Positions 43,417 to 50,785 of a stretch of DNA of 50,785 nt are shown in pieces. The DNA lies in the NCBI GenBank assembly GCA_020051075.1, contig JAGVJP010000112.1, forward strand, positions 1 through 50,785. The letters run 5' to 3'. Position numbers and translations under genes: made by a program. The notes under the pieces were generated by a model. It was not told the DNA's origin and ran no database searches. It was given only the letters and a program-made list of their open reading frames with translations. Source of the DNA: Parachlamydiales bacterium (GTDB lineage: Bacteria > Chlamydiota > Chlamydiia > Chlamydiales > Parachlamydiaceae). Numbering within the stretch: position 1 is the stretch's first letter; each line of letters begins with the position of its first letter.

Positions 43417-44184
43417 TCATTCAAATTCGATTTCAAGACCATCATAGGCCAGACGGATATGATGAGGTAAATAGGCATTTGTTTGCAAATAATCAAGATC
43501 ATGAGACAGATGTGTTAGCCAAACTTTCTCAGCTTGGAGCTTTTCAGCAAAGTCAATGGCCTCGTCGACAGAGAAGTGCAGGGCTGTTGGAACAAAACGC
43601 AAGGCGCTGATGATGACAGTCTTCACCCCTTTTAGGATTTTCCAAATATCTGCTGTGTAATGTCTAATATCGGTCAGATAAGCTAAGTTCCCAAATCGAA
43701 AGCCATTGACGCTCATCCCTCCTTGCTCATACGTGACATATTGGATGCACAACCCCTCGAAATCCACTTCGCCAAATGCCTCCGCAAGAAGCTGCAGAGT
43801 TAACTGCTGCTGTGACTGGGGCGAATGAAAGATATAGAAGAACCGCTTCTCGATATCGGCGGCCGTTTCCTTTGACAGCAAAATAGGCAAAGGAACTTGA
43901 CGATTATAGAATAGGGGACGGAGATCGTCAATGCCAGCAGAGTGGTCGTGGTGGGCATGAGTAAAAATCACCCCATCAAGGGTTGTAATCCCCTGCCGAA
44001 GAGCCTGCTCACGAAAATCAGGGCCGGCATCGATAAGGATCTTTTTCTGTTTAATATTTAGTAGAGCTGAAGACCTGAGGCGATGGTTGAAGGGCGAACC
44101 AGAACGGCAAACAGCGCAATCGCAGCCAATCATCGGCACTCCAACAGAGCCTCCAGACCCCAAAAAAGTTAACGTCCCTTTCAT
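43417..44184 (-). CDS. PhnP-like metallo-beta-lactamase-fold hydrolase
   Basis: 255 residues. The metal-binding motif T75-HAHHDH81 and later histidines (LTHLSHD) are complete. The N-terminal cysteine cluster C21-x-C23-x2-C26 (CDCAVC) is the extra zinc site of PhnP, a phosphodiesterase of cyclic ribose phosphates. Chlamydial homologues are annotated PhnP although no C-P lyase genes are present, so a general phosphodiesterase role is more likely. The start overlaps the stop of the upstream gene by 4 bases. Confidence 0.92.
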   Translation of the reverse strand: MKGTLTFLGSGGSVGVPMIGCDCAVCRSGSPFNHRLRSSALLNIKQKKILIDAGPDFREQALRQGITTLDGVIFTHAHHDHSAGIDDLRPLFYNRQVPLPILLSKETAADIEKRFFYIFHSPQSQQQLTLQLLAEAFGEVDFEGLCIQYVTYEQGGMSVNGFRFGNLAYLTDIRHYTADIWKILKGVKTVIISALRFVPTALHFSVDEAIDFAEKLQAEKVWLTHLSHDLDYLQTNAYLPHHIRLAYDGLEIEFE

Positions 44185-44756
44185 TGATCTGCTGCCACGG
44201 TGAATAGTTTCATAATGTCATGATAAAGGTGTGGATGGTGGTAGTAGGCCCACCCAGGATTTTTCTCTGAGGTCTTCAACTGAACACGGAAATAATCTTC
44301 TTCAATAAATTGAACTTCTTGAAAGAGTTGGTTTGCTCCGATCGTCCCCTCTTTAGCCCTCATCTGAATCGTTAAAAGCGTAGGGTACGTGTTGTCGAAA
44401 TAGCTCTCAATTTTCTCTGGAATTTCGGCTATGCTGATGTCTTTTGAAACAAGGGTGTAGAATTTTTCATACTGCTCAAAGGGGATGGCATTTCGACGCA
44501 TTTTCCCCAACCTCTTATCAAAATAGGAAAATTCGATCCGGTCGAACACGAACTGAAGATTTCCTTTGCCCTTCGCCGACTTATCACGGATGTTAATATG
44601 ACTGATAACTGAAGGATCTAACAGCGTATCCCGCGCAGGATAGCTTCCTGAAGGGCCATAAAAAAAGATCAACGCACAGGCAACGACGAGGGCGCATAAT
44701 ACAGACGCCCCTAAAACCAGCATCATATTTTTAAGTTCGCGGTTACTTTTCTCCAA
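44181..44756 (-). CDS. Membrane-anchored protein of unknown function
   Basis: 191 residues. The start is a TTG at 44756, supported by AGAGGA 7 bases upstream. The next in-frame ATG (44726) lies in the membrane segment without a ribosome binding site. One N-terminal helix (MMLVLGASVLCALVVACALIF region) anchors a soluble domain with alternating strands (NLQFVFDRIEFSYF; TYPTLLTIQMRAK; YFRVQLKTSEK). No family recognised; it is coupled to the phnP-like gene by a 4-base overlap, so the pair probably has a joint role in the envelope. Confidence 0.65.
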   Translation of the reverse strand: MEKSNRELKNMMLVLGASVLCALVVACALIFFYGPSGSYPARDTLLDPSVISHINIRDKSAKGKGNLQFVFDRIEFSYFDKRLGKMRRNAIPFEQYEKFYTLVSKDISIAEIPEKIESYFDNTYPTLLTIQMRAKEGTIGANQLFQEVQFIEEDYFRVQLKTSEKNPGWAYYHHPHLYHDIMKLFTVAADQ

Positions 44757-44782
44757 ATGCCGATCCTCTGAAAAAAATTGTG

Positions 44783-45238
44783 TTAAATAACTTCTCGAAG
44801 TTGTTTCGCATCTATGGGTAAGGGAGGATGCTTTTCACTTTTCGCTTCCGCTAACATTTTTGGCCTAATCTCTTTGTAGAGATTGATCAGTTCATTGTCT
44901 TTTAAGGACTCAAAAAGAAACATGCGAATATAGGTTTCTTGAATGGGTGCAACTTTTGTTTGTTCTTTTTCCCATTTTACAACAGTTGCATGGCTAACTC
45001 CAAGAGTTTCTCCAAGTTCTGTTGTAGAGAGCCCTAAGAACTTCCTCATAAATCTCATTTCTTTGCCTGTCAGAGGATAAGGTTTGTGTATTAGTCCTTT
45101 GAACACAAGTGATTGCAACTCATTCATGTCGATGTCGATGACCCATTCACCAAATACTTTCTTCATTGGAGTATCTATGAGCTCTATTGGGAAGCCTAAA
45201 CCTTCATATATGAATGTTTCATTTTTTTTATTCATCAT
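44783..45238 (-). CDS. HTH antitoxin (MqsA/HigA-like) of a toxin-antitoxin pair
   Basis: 151 residues. A helix-turn-helix domain sits in the middle (LTGKEMRFMRKFLGLSTTEL, then GETLGVSHATVVKWEKEQTK), the pattern of XRE/MqsA-type antitoxins. The N-terminal part lacks the zinc-binding cysteines of classical MqsA. The ATG at 45238 has GGAG 5 bases upstream and overlaps the toxin stop (TGATG), so the toxin is made first and the antitoxin second, as in HigBA and MqsRA. It probably represses the promoter at 45578. Confidence 0.8.
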   Translation of the reverse strand: MMNKKNETFIYEGLGFPIELIDTPMKKVFGEWVIDIDMNELQSLVFKGLIHKPYPLTGKEMRFMRKFLGLSTTELGETLGVSHATVVKWEKEQTKVAPIQETYIRMFLFESLKDNELINLYKEIRPKMLAEAKSEKHPPLPIDAKQLREVI

Positions 45239-45540
45239 CACAACTCCATTACAGTCACTATCATCATTTCATTTGAAAAAGCGATAATCACTCTGATATC
45301 TTTTGAATCTTCGGACCTTCCTCTAATAGCATATTTCCAAACTTGAAATTTAATATCGAAGATCGTTTTTTCATGTTCATGATACCCTGTTTTCAGTACT
45401 TGCAAAGTGTCTTGCAAATCGATGTTATCCTTTGCTTGTTCTTCGGCAGCATGTTTTGTAAGCCTATACTTGCCTTTCTCAATGTGCTGCAGTATCTCTT
45501 TTCGCAGTTGCACATTATTCAAATACCCGTCAGCCTTCAT
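45238..45540 (-). CDS. DUF4258-like toxin
   Basis: 100 residues. The YRLTKHAAEEQAKDNID segment followed by LQVLKTGYHEHE and a C-terminal strand set (FQVWKYAIRG; DIRVIIAFSNEMMIVTV) matches DUF4258, a small RelE/BrnT-like ribonuclease-fold family found next to HTH antitoxins. The conserved K-H near residue 30 is present. The coupled antitoxin gene supports toxin function. Only a weak ribosome binding site precedes the ATG. Confidence 0.75.
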   Translation of the reverse strand: MKADGYLNNVQLRKEILQHIEKGKYRLTKHAAEEQAKDNIDLQDTLQVLKTGYHEHEKTIFDIKFQVWKYAIRGRSEDSKDIRVIIAFSNEMMIVTVMEL

Positions 45541-45577
45541 TTTTCAATATATTCCGTGAGCGATTGCCAATAATGCC

Positions 45578-45597
45578 ATTGTAACATATGCACATAT
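45578..45597 (-). promoter_or_regulatory. Promoter and palindrome of the DUF4258/HTH pair
   Basis: On the minus strand an extended -10 (TG-T-TACAAT, -10 at 45583-45578) follows the perfect palindrome ATATG-TG-CATAT (45586-45597). The palindrome lies between the -35 and -10 positions, where an antitoxin dimer could repress. Confidence 0.4.
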
Positions 45598-45675
45598 TTT
45601 TTTATAGCTCACATTCAAAATTAGAGAAAAATGGAATGTTATGCTATCCTATAAAAACCGTAACAGTCCAGAATC

Positions 45676-45776
45676 GAATGGACAGGTATGGACTATATGG
45701 ACGGATATGGACAGTATGGACATATTTTGTGATTACAATTTTATTTCCGTCCATATAGTCCATACTTGTCCATCGT
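45676..45776. repeat. TATGGAC inverted-repeat element, copy 2
   Basis: The left arm (45676-45720) has ATGGACAGGTATGGACTATA units. The right arm (about 45748-45773) is CCGTCCATATAGTCCATACT. They flank an AT-rich loop. It lies between the divergent genes at 45540 and 45808, like copy 1 between divergent genes. Confidence 0.8.
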
Positions 45777-45807
45777 CGATAATCGTTAACCTGGCTTGAC
45801 AACCTGA

Positions 45808-46806
45808 ATGAAAAAAATAGCAATCATCGGCGCCGGCTTTGCTGGTTTAGCCATCGCATGGCAGCTCCTCAATTCCTCCAAGAAGCAGATTCAAATCACT
45901 GTTTTTGACGGCCGGGGTATCGGACAAGGCGCTTCAGGGAAAGCTGTCGGCCTCTTGCATCCTTTTACAGGCGCCCATGCCAAACTCAACGCGATGGGCG
46001 ATGACGGAATGCATGCAACGCTTGAGCTATTACGTCACGCAGCACAAGCGCTGGGCAGCCCTGTCACCGCCAATCAGGGGGGGATCCTTCGGCTGGCATT
46101 GACACAACAGCAGGAGGACAACTACAAGAAAAGTGCTGCTTCTCATCCCCATCGATTAAAATGGCTGGCAGCTGAAGAGTGCCAGGCCCTTGTGCCAGGC
46201 TGCGCCAACGTTCCATGCCTCTGGATTGAAGAAGGGATGACGGTCTATGCTGCGTCCTATCTCAAGGGACTTTGGAAAATGTGTTCAGAAAGAGGGGTGG
46301 AGTTCGTCCAGCAGAAAGTTCACTCCTTGCAAGAGCTCAATCACTTTGACTTGACAATAGTCGGAGCAGGGGCTGAAAGCGGCGATCTCCCGGAGCTTTC
46401 CGCAATCCCATTGAAAGCTGTAAAGGGGCAGGTTTTAGAATTTGCTTGGCCAGCCGGAGTCGAACCGCTTCGCTATCCGCTCAATTCCCATGTCTACATC
46501 CTCATGTCAGAGTCGAAGAGAACGTGCCTTGTTGGGGCAACTTTTGAGAAAGTGTTCGCCGACGACTCCCCTTCCGTTGAAATCGCCAAAGAGGAGCTGT
46601 TGCACAAGGCGTTTGCCCTATATCCGCCGTTAGAGACTTTCTCACTCATCAACTGCCATGCAGGTCTGCGGGCGGTGACGCCTCAGCATCTTCCTCTCAT
46701 CAAACAGATTTCCCCAAAGCAGTGGCTTCTGACTGGACTCGGATCTAAGGGACTGCTCTATCATGCCCTCTATGCAAAAAAAATCGTCGCTCTCATGGAT
46801 TTTTGA
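45808..46806 (+). CDS. FAD-dependent oxidoreductase, DAO family
   Basis: 332 residues. The N-terminal Rossmann motif is IAIIGAGFAGLAIAWQL with the family's GASGKAVGLLHPF flavin contact. A second flavin motif, LTIVGAGAESG, and the C-terminal GLRAVTPQHLPLI and LTGLGSKGLLYHALYA complete the DAO fold. It resembles both D-amino acid dehydrogenases and the oxidase half of MnmC (tRNA wobble modification). As I recall, Chlamydia has a DadA-like gene beside mdhC, and here too it lies close to mdh. The 3' end overlaps gltA by 14 bases. The TATGGAC repeat lies upstream. Confidence 0.85.
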   Translation: MKKIAIIGAGFAGLAIAWQLLNSSKKQIQITVFDGRGIGQGASGKAVGLLHPFTGAHAKLNAMGDDGMHATLELLRHAAQALGSPVTANQGGILRLALTQQQEDNYKKSAASHPHRLKWLAAEECQALVPGCANVPCLWIEEGMTVYAASYLKGLWKMCSERGVEFVQQKVHSLQELNHFDLTIVGAGAESGDLPELSAIPLKAVKGQVLEFAWPAGVEPLRYPLNSHVYILMSESKRTCLVGATFEKVFADDSPSVEIAKEELLHKAFALYPPLETFSLINCHAGLRAVTPQHLPLIKQISPKQWLLTGLGSKGLLYHALYAKKIVALMDF

Positions 46807-47947
46807 AGATGTACTTGGGACGGACAATCGGAGTTCCTTTCCCATCTCTCGCTTCCAGCCTCTCGTAGACGATCTGTCTCGAGATCCCGACAACACGAGC
46901 CATCCCGAATAAGAGTGTATAATACTCCGGATAGGGAAAACCGGAAGCCGTCAGCACAATCCCAGAAACTGCATCGATATTAGGATGGGGGTCGGAAATT
47001 TTCGGATTTTCTTTAAGAACCTTACTCCCCACCTTGCGCAGAAACTCTGCCATCTTAACAAGCGGATGATTCGGATAGTGTTCCTGAGCCACTTTATAAA
47101 ATAGAGTCGCACGTGGATCTTCGACACGGAGGACAGCATGGCCAAAACCGATGACGAGTTCATTGGCAGCAAGTTTCTTTCTGAGCAGTGCTTCAAGTTG
47201 ACCTTCAGTTGGGTTCTCACCTAGCTCTTGAATCAGCTTGTTCACAAACACCAATCCTTCTTGGTTGGCTCTCCCGTGCCTCGGACCTGACAACGCACAC
47301 ATCGCGCCGCAAAGGGAGCCATAGAGGTCTTCTAATCCGGAAGCGATCGCCTTTCCAACGAAAGCAGAGAGATTCCCCCCTCCGTGGTCGTAGTGTAAGA
47401 TGTTAAAAAGCTTGAACGCCCGTGTCAACCCTTCGCGGTTGGCATTTGGGACGTTGAGCATATGAGCGAAATTCTCCATATATCCCAGCTCAGCGTTGGC
47501 CTTTTTGCTGGGCCCCCAGCCTGCGTGATAGTTGATGACGGCAGCGGCGATTTCAGGGATCTTTGCGACGATATTTAAGGCGTCTTCGCGATAGTCGTTC
47601 TTGCCTTCAAAAGTTCCCGCTAACAGCAATGCAGCAGAAAACAATTTCATCGGATGCCCTTGACGAGGAAGCCGGTTGATATGTTCGATCAGTTGCGGAG
47701 AACAGTGCGCCCGTCGTTTGAGCTCTTCAGAAAAAGCTTTGATCTCTTGCAGGTTGCCTTCTTTCCCATAGAAAATCAGGTAGATCACCTGTTCTGGCTC
47801 CCAGTGGTCAATCTCTGAAACAGGGTGCCCCGCATAAAACAACCCTTTGGTTGGATCCACGGTTGAAGTGGTGCAGTACCCGACAGGATATCCCCTCAAA
47901 CCTGTTTCTAAGTTATCTTCCTTCACTTCAAATAGGATGTCGCTCAT
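46793..47947 (-). CDS. gltA: Citrate synthase
   Basis: 384 residues. It condenses oxaloacetate and acetyl-CoA at the entry of the TCA cycle. Catalytic and binding motifs are visible: LRGYPVGYCTTS, the histidine motif HYDHGGGNLSAFVG, FGHAVLRVEDPRATLF with the second histidine and the aspartate, and the final R-P-K-Y. The ATG at 47947 overlaps the mdh stop (TGATG), so it is translated with mdh, which makes its substrate oxaloacetate. A GTG at 47950 is an alternative. Chlamydiaceae lack citrate synthase, while environmental chlamydiae have it. Confidence 0.95.
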   Translation of the reverse strand: MSDILFEVKEDNLETGLRGYPVGYCTTSTVDPTKGLFYAGHPVSEIDHWEPEQVIYLIFYGKEGNLQEIKAFSEELKRRAHCSPQLIEHINRLPRQGHPMKLFSAALLLAGTFEGKNDYREDALNIVAKIPEIAAAVINYHAGWGPSKKANAELGYMENFAHMLNVPNANREGLTRAFKLFNILHYDHGGGNLSAFVGKAIASGLEDLYGSLCGAMCALSGPRHGRANQEGLVFVNKLIQELGENPTEGQLEALLRKKLAANELVIGFGHAVLRVEDPRATLFYKVAQEHYPNHPLVKMAEFLRKVGSKVLKENPKISDPHPNIDAVSGIVLTASGFPYPEYYTLLFGMARVVGISRQIVYERLEARDGKGTPIVRPKYIFKNP

Positions 47948-48942
47948 CACTTCCCTTCCTCGAGAATAAGATCTCGTTCTTCTTTAAGTTCAGCTTCGCT
48001 AAGTTTAATTTTTTCTAATAAAAATTCGTTTATCTCCAATCCTCGAATGATCTCGACGTCCCCTTTCTCATTTGTGCGGCAGGGAAATGAAAAAATGAGA
48101 TGATTATCAATGCCATAAGGATTTCCCTTCGAATCTATCGCAACAGAATACCAATAATCAGTCGGAGACGGGGTGATGACATCAGCAATGGTCTGAATTA
48201 ATGCTTGCGCTGCTGATGCCGCTGATGATTTCCCTTTTGCCTGGATGACTGCAGCCCCCCGCTTTTGTACTAGCGAGATGAATTCTTGTTCAAGCCATTG
48301 CTTGTCTTTGATCACCGCTTCTACAGGATCCCCTTTAATCCTTGCATGAAAATAATCTGGGACGAGTGTTGAAGAGTGATTTCCCCAGATAGCGAGATGA
48401 GAGATCTCTCTAACATGAACATGAGCCTGATGCGCGAGGAAGTGAGCCGCCCGATTTTGATCCAACCGCGTCATCGCAAAAAAGTTCTTACGATTCAGCC
48501 GGGATGCATGGGTCATAGCAATCAGACAGTTGGTGTTGCAGGGATTGCCCACAACAAAAACCTTAGCGTTTGCTTTAGCAACTAAGTCAAGAGCTTCACC
48601 CTGCTGAATAAATATTTTGAAGTTATCGTGTAATAGATCTTTTCTTTCCATTCCAGGACCCCGAGGCTTAGCCCCAACTAATAAGGCAAAGTCGACGTCT
48701 TGAAATGCTTCATAGGGATCGGCAGTGACAGTGATCGATTCTAAGACGCTGAACGCGCAATCTTGAAGCTCCATTTTTATCCCCTCCAACGCAGGTAATG
48801 CCTCGGGGATCTCTAAAATTTGCAAATGAATGGGTTGGTGCTTTCCTAAGAGCTCTCCGTGTGCAATACGGAAGAGGAGATGCTGGGCGATCTGTCCAGC
48901 TCCCCCTGTAACAGCAATCCGTTTAGCTGGCGACGACGACAT
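47947..48942 (-). CDS. mdh: Malate dehydrogenase
   Basis: 331 residues. It oxidises malate to oxaloacetate with NAD. The nucleotide-binding start is [17 protein letters not shown]. Substrate arginines lie in [15 protein letters not shown], the VGNPCNTN motif is complete, and the catalytic histidine is in WGNHSST. AAGGAGG lies directly before the ATG. A strong promoter lies at 48967-48994. The next gene, gltA, is translationally coupled. Confidence 0.96.
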   Translation of the reverse strand: MSSSPAKRIAVTGGAGQIAQHLLFRIAHGELLGKHQPIHLQILEIPEALPALEGIKMELQDCAFSVLESITVTADPYEAFQDVDFALLVGAKPRGPGMERKDLLHDNFKIFIQQGEALDLVAKANAKVFVVGNPCNTNCLIAMTHASRLNRKNFFAMTRLDQNRAAHFLAHQAHVHVREISHLAIWGNHSSTLVPDYFHARIKGDPVEAVIKDKQWLEQEFISLVQKRGAAVIQAKGKSSAASAAQALIQTIADVITPSPTDYWYSVAIDSKGNPYGIDNHLIFSFPCRTNEKGDVEIIRGLEINEFLLEKIKLSEAELKEERDLILEEGK

Positions 48943-48966
48943 ATCCCTCCTTGCCTTAAAATTTTC

Positions 48967-48994
48967 ACTATAGTCACGGAGGTGATAATGTCAA
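48967..48994 (-). promoter_or_regulatory. Promoter of mdh-gltA
   Basis: On the minus strand: TTGACA (48994-48989), 16 bases, TATAGT (48972-48967). The -35 box overlaps the proposed queE start codon at 48988, so the two genes share this short region. Confidence 0.65.
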
Positions 48995-49737
48995 AAAAAT
49001 TATTTAAGTATCGAAATAGACAGAGAATTTGCTACAATGGTGGGTATTTTATTTACCCAAGTATTGAGATGTTAGATCAGATTAAAAAAAATTCAACTTT
49101 ACAACTTATTGAGCTATTCGGCAGTATTCAAGGAGAAACCAGCTACAGCGGACTCCCTACAACTTTTGTTCGGTTAGCTGCTTGCAATCTCCGCTGCACA
49201 TGGTGCGATACGACCTATTCATTTGGGAAAGGGGTGACTTGGGAACTTGAAACAATCATCGAAGATGTTCAAAAACGGGGGCATCCCTATGTTTGCATCA
49301 CAGGGGGCGAACCGCTTCTGCAAAAAAATGTCTATCCCTTGATGGAACAGCTTTGTGATTTAGGGTTTAAATTAACCATCGAGACGGGCGGGTCGCTCTC
49401 AACGGCATCGATTGACCCAAGGGTTGCAACGATTTTAGACGTCAAATGTCCTGGCAGCGGGATGAGTGAAAAGAACGATTGGTCGAATTTATCGCGGCTT
49501 AAGCCATCCGATGAAGTGAAATTCGTTCTCGCAGACGCCAATGACTACAAATTTGCTAAAGAAATCTGTCAGACCTATTCTCTCTATCAAAGGGAACGTT
49601 ATCCCCTATTCTCCCCTGTCTTTGGGATGCTCGATCCCAAAGAATTGATCACATGGATGCTAGCTGATCAATTGCCTGTAAGATTAAACCTACAGATCCA
49701 CAAATTTATCTGGGATCCTTGCACAAAAGGGGTTTAA
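48988..49737 (+). CDS. queE: 7-carboxy-7-deazaguanine synthase
   Basis: 249 residues. A radical-SAM enzyme of preQ0/queuosine synthesis. The cluster motif [10 protein letters not shown] (C-x3-C-x2-C) is intact, preceded by [13 protein letters not shown] and followed by [10 protein letters not shown]. The start is uncertain. The ATG at 48988 has a perfect GGAGGTGAT site 5 bases upstream but adds 27 residues before the normal family start. The ATG at 49069 ([16 protein letters not shown]) gives 222 residues, the usual length, and an extended -10 (TGCTACAAT, 49030-49038) precedes it. queC follows at 2 bases. Confidence 0.9.
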   Translation: MSKKLFKYRNRQRICYNGGYFIYPSIEMLDQIKKNSTLQLIELFGSIQGETSYSGLPTTFVRLAACNLRCTWCDTTYSFGKGVTWELETIIEDVQKRGHPYVCITGGEPLLQKNVYPLMEQLCDLGFKLTIETGGSLSTASIDPRVATILDVKCPGSGMSEKNDWSNLSRLKPSDEVKFVLADANDYKFAKEICQTYSLYQRERYPLFSPVFGMLDPKELITWMLADQLPVRLNLQIHKFIWDPCTKGV

Positions 49738-49739
49738 TC

Positions 49740-50396
49740 ATGAAAAAAGCGATCATTTTATTGAGTGGCGGCGTTGACTCAACGGTCATTCTAGCATCGG
49801 CATTGTCTCAAGGGTTAACCTGTCACACACTCTCTTTTGATTATGGACAACGACATCTCATCGAATTGGATGCCGCAGCAAAAATAGCCGCTTACTATGG
49901 AGTCAGGAATCAGGTCATTCGCATCAATCCTGACACGTTTGGCAAGGATACATTCGGCAAATCTTCCCTAGTTGAGAGCACGTTAAAGGCCCCTCGGAAC
50001 CGTTCTTTAGATGAAATCTCAAGCAGCGGCATCCCCAACACCTACGTGCCGGCACGCAACACGTTATTCTTATCTTATGCGTTAGCGATCTGTGAAATCC
50101 ATGGGGCACAGGAGATCCATTACGGGGCAAACGCCTTAGATAACTCAGGGTATCCTGACTGCCGCCCTCAATATGTCCAGGCGTTTCAACAGATGGTCAA
50201 CTATGCGACTAAACAGTCGGTTGAAGAAACCCCTCCGCAGATTGTGACCCCGCTTATTGCGATGACTAAGCAAGAAATCTTTGCTTTAGCCCTTGCATTG
50301 AAAGCTCCTTTAGAGTTGACTTGGAGCTGCTACCAACCGACTGTCGATCAAAAGCCTTGCGGTGCGTGCGATGCCTGCATCCTGCGAACCATATAA
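49740..50396 (+). CDS. queC: 7-cyano-7-deazaguanine synthase, slightly short
   Basis: 218 residues. It converts carboxydeazaguanine to preQ0, the step after QueE. The ATP-binding motif SGGVDST and the NTYVPARNTLFLS segment are intact. The zinc cysteines appear complete (CYQPTVDQKPCGACDAC). The protein ends ILRTI, while family members usually continue about 10-15 residues (R-x-x-G-F-x-x-A-G). The stop is real in this sequence and all active residues precede it. AAGGGG lies 7 bases before the ATG at 49740; upstream codons to a TTG at 49719 lie in queE. Confidence 0.94.
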   Translation: MKKAIILLSGGVDSTVILASALSQGLTCHTLSFDYGQRHLIELDAAAKIAAYYGVRNQVIRINPDTFGKDTFGKSSLVESTLKAPRNRSLDEISSSGIPNTYVPARNTLFLSYALAICEIHGAQEIHYGANALDNSGYPDCRPQYVQAFQQMVNYATKQSVEETPPQIVTPLIAMTKQEIFALALALKAPLELTWSCYQPTVDQKPCGACDACILRTI

Positions 50397-50785
50397 CCTT
50401 CCATTGAAGATTTAACGCAAATCAGAGGTTAGGTTGGTTCGAGCCTGTTGGAATGGACAGGCATACGCATCAGTCTAGAACCCTTGCCCCTTCAGGCAGC
50501 GATATGAACGTTGGACCTACCCAGGGGGTTGCCCTTACCATTACCCATTTTTTCAGCGCGAAGCGTTTGGAGTGCGGAAGTCCTCTTCCGCTTTATCGAC
50601 GAATAGCATTGATAAGAGCTTATGGATAGATTATAGTTAGTTTTAGGCGATAGCACCAGACGTGGATAAGCTTGAGAGAAAAGTAAGAGATACTGAACGC
50701 TGCGCGAAGCGGTAGAAAAATTCAAAAGACACGAATGTCTCAAAAATTGATCTAGAATAAAGCGAAAGAGGACTTTCGCACTCCA
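50397..50785. other. Non-coding region with family-D repeat pieces
   Basis: No supported gene. A family-D arm lies at 50550-50600 (GCGCGAAGCGTTTGGAGTGC then GGAAGTCCTCTTCCGC). GCGCGAAGCGG lies at about 50700, and an oppositely oriented arm at 50758-50785 (GCGAAAGAGGACTTTCGCAC) is cut by the window edge. Together they look like a larger, partly decayed inverted repeat. No tRNA is formed by the TTCGAG sequence near 50437. Confidence 0.6.

Noticed and set aside
48859..48987. Longer N-terminus for queE
   Set aside because: Lies inside mdh on the other strand and upstream of a perfect ribosome binding site at 48978.
50425..50460. tRNA T-arm-like TTCGAG
   Set aside because: The five bases on either side do not pair and no acceptor or anticodon arm can be formed.
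50492..50743. 83-residue minus-strand frame near the right edge
   Set aside because: No ribosome binding site or recognisable domain; part of it comes from family-D repeat sequence.

Overview
Best guess at origin (inference from gene content and order, not a database match): a chlamydia-like organism outside the Chlamydiaceae, of the Waddlia/Parachlamydia/Simkania kind. The stretch phnP-like, hflX, DAO-type oxidoreductase, mdh resembles the Chlamydia order DadA-like / mdhC / (ltuA, pgi) / hflX / phnP as I remember it. A PPi-type phosphofructokinase next to an alpha/beta hydrolase also resembles the Chlamydia pfkA region. Environmental-chlamydia traits are a citrate synthase gene, two small toxin-antitoxin-like pairs, an ankyrin/SET protein and many large proteins of unknown function.

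Layout. 1-3000: edge of a glycine-rich exported protein gene, a large TATGGAC inverted repeat, a TauD-like dioxygenase, a poly-Asp protein, nested inverted repeats and an acidic protein. 3200-5730: sugar transferase, MreD-like membrane protein and rarA. 6000-9600: two related exported proteins, then overlapping folD and apbE. 9860-14260: a probable winged-helix protein, a chlamydial-type membrane protein and a VKOR-DsbA fusion. 14500-17600: CcoI/FixI-like copper P-type ATPase and divergent def. 17700-20200: Phd/PIN toxin-antitoxin pair and the ankyrin-SET protein. 20400-24840: tpiA-secG, an RRM protein with a structured leader and exported/membrane unknowns. 25270-30190: operon of hydrolase, PPi-PFK and two exported GT2-like proteins. 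30400-34000: DUF4143 ATPase, truncated hemoglobin, TMEM14-like protein, an unknown and a methyltransferase. 34196-41167: a giant 2323-residue protein with an internal duplication. 41370-45540: radC, hflX, phnP-like, an unknown and an HTH/DUF4258 pair, all on the minus strand. 45800-50400: DAO oxidoreductase, mdh-gltA and queE-queC.

The most striking non-coding feature is a set of unrelated repeat families with one shared architecture: long inverted-repeat arms, usually built from short tandem units, around an AT-rich or conserved loop. Of the 11 convergent gene junctions in the window, the 8 that have any space between the genes (about 190-430 bp) all hold such elements. The other 3 have a gap of 1 bp or overlapping ends. 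Only the TATGGAC family sits between divergent genes. A bidirectional terminator or 3'-end function, or a mobile element that targets gene ends, would explain this. Nothing in the sequence decides between them.

Functional links: mdh and gltA form a translationally coupled TCA pair with its own promoter. queE and queC belong to preQ0/queuosine synthesis. The VKOR-DsbA fusion, the ApbE lipoprotein and the copper ATPase serve envelope redox and respiration. RarA, RadC, HflX, Def, SecG and TpiA are housekeeping. No rRNA, tRNA, insertion sequence or CRISPR array was found.
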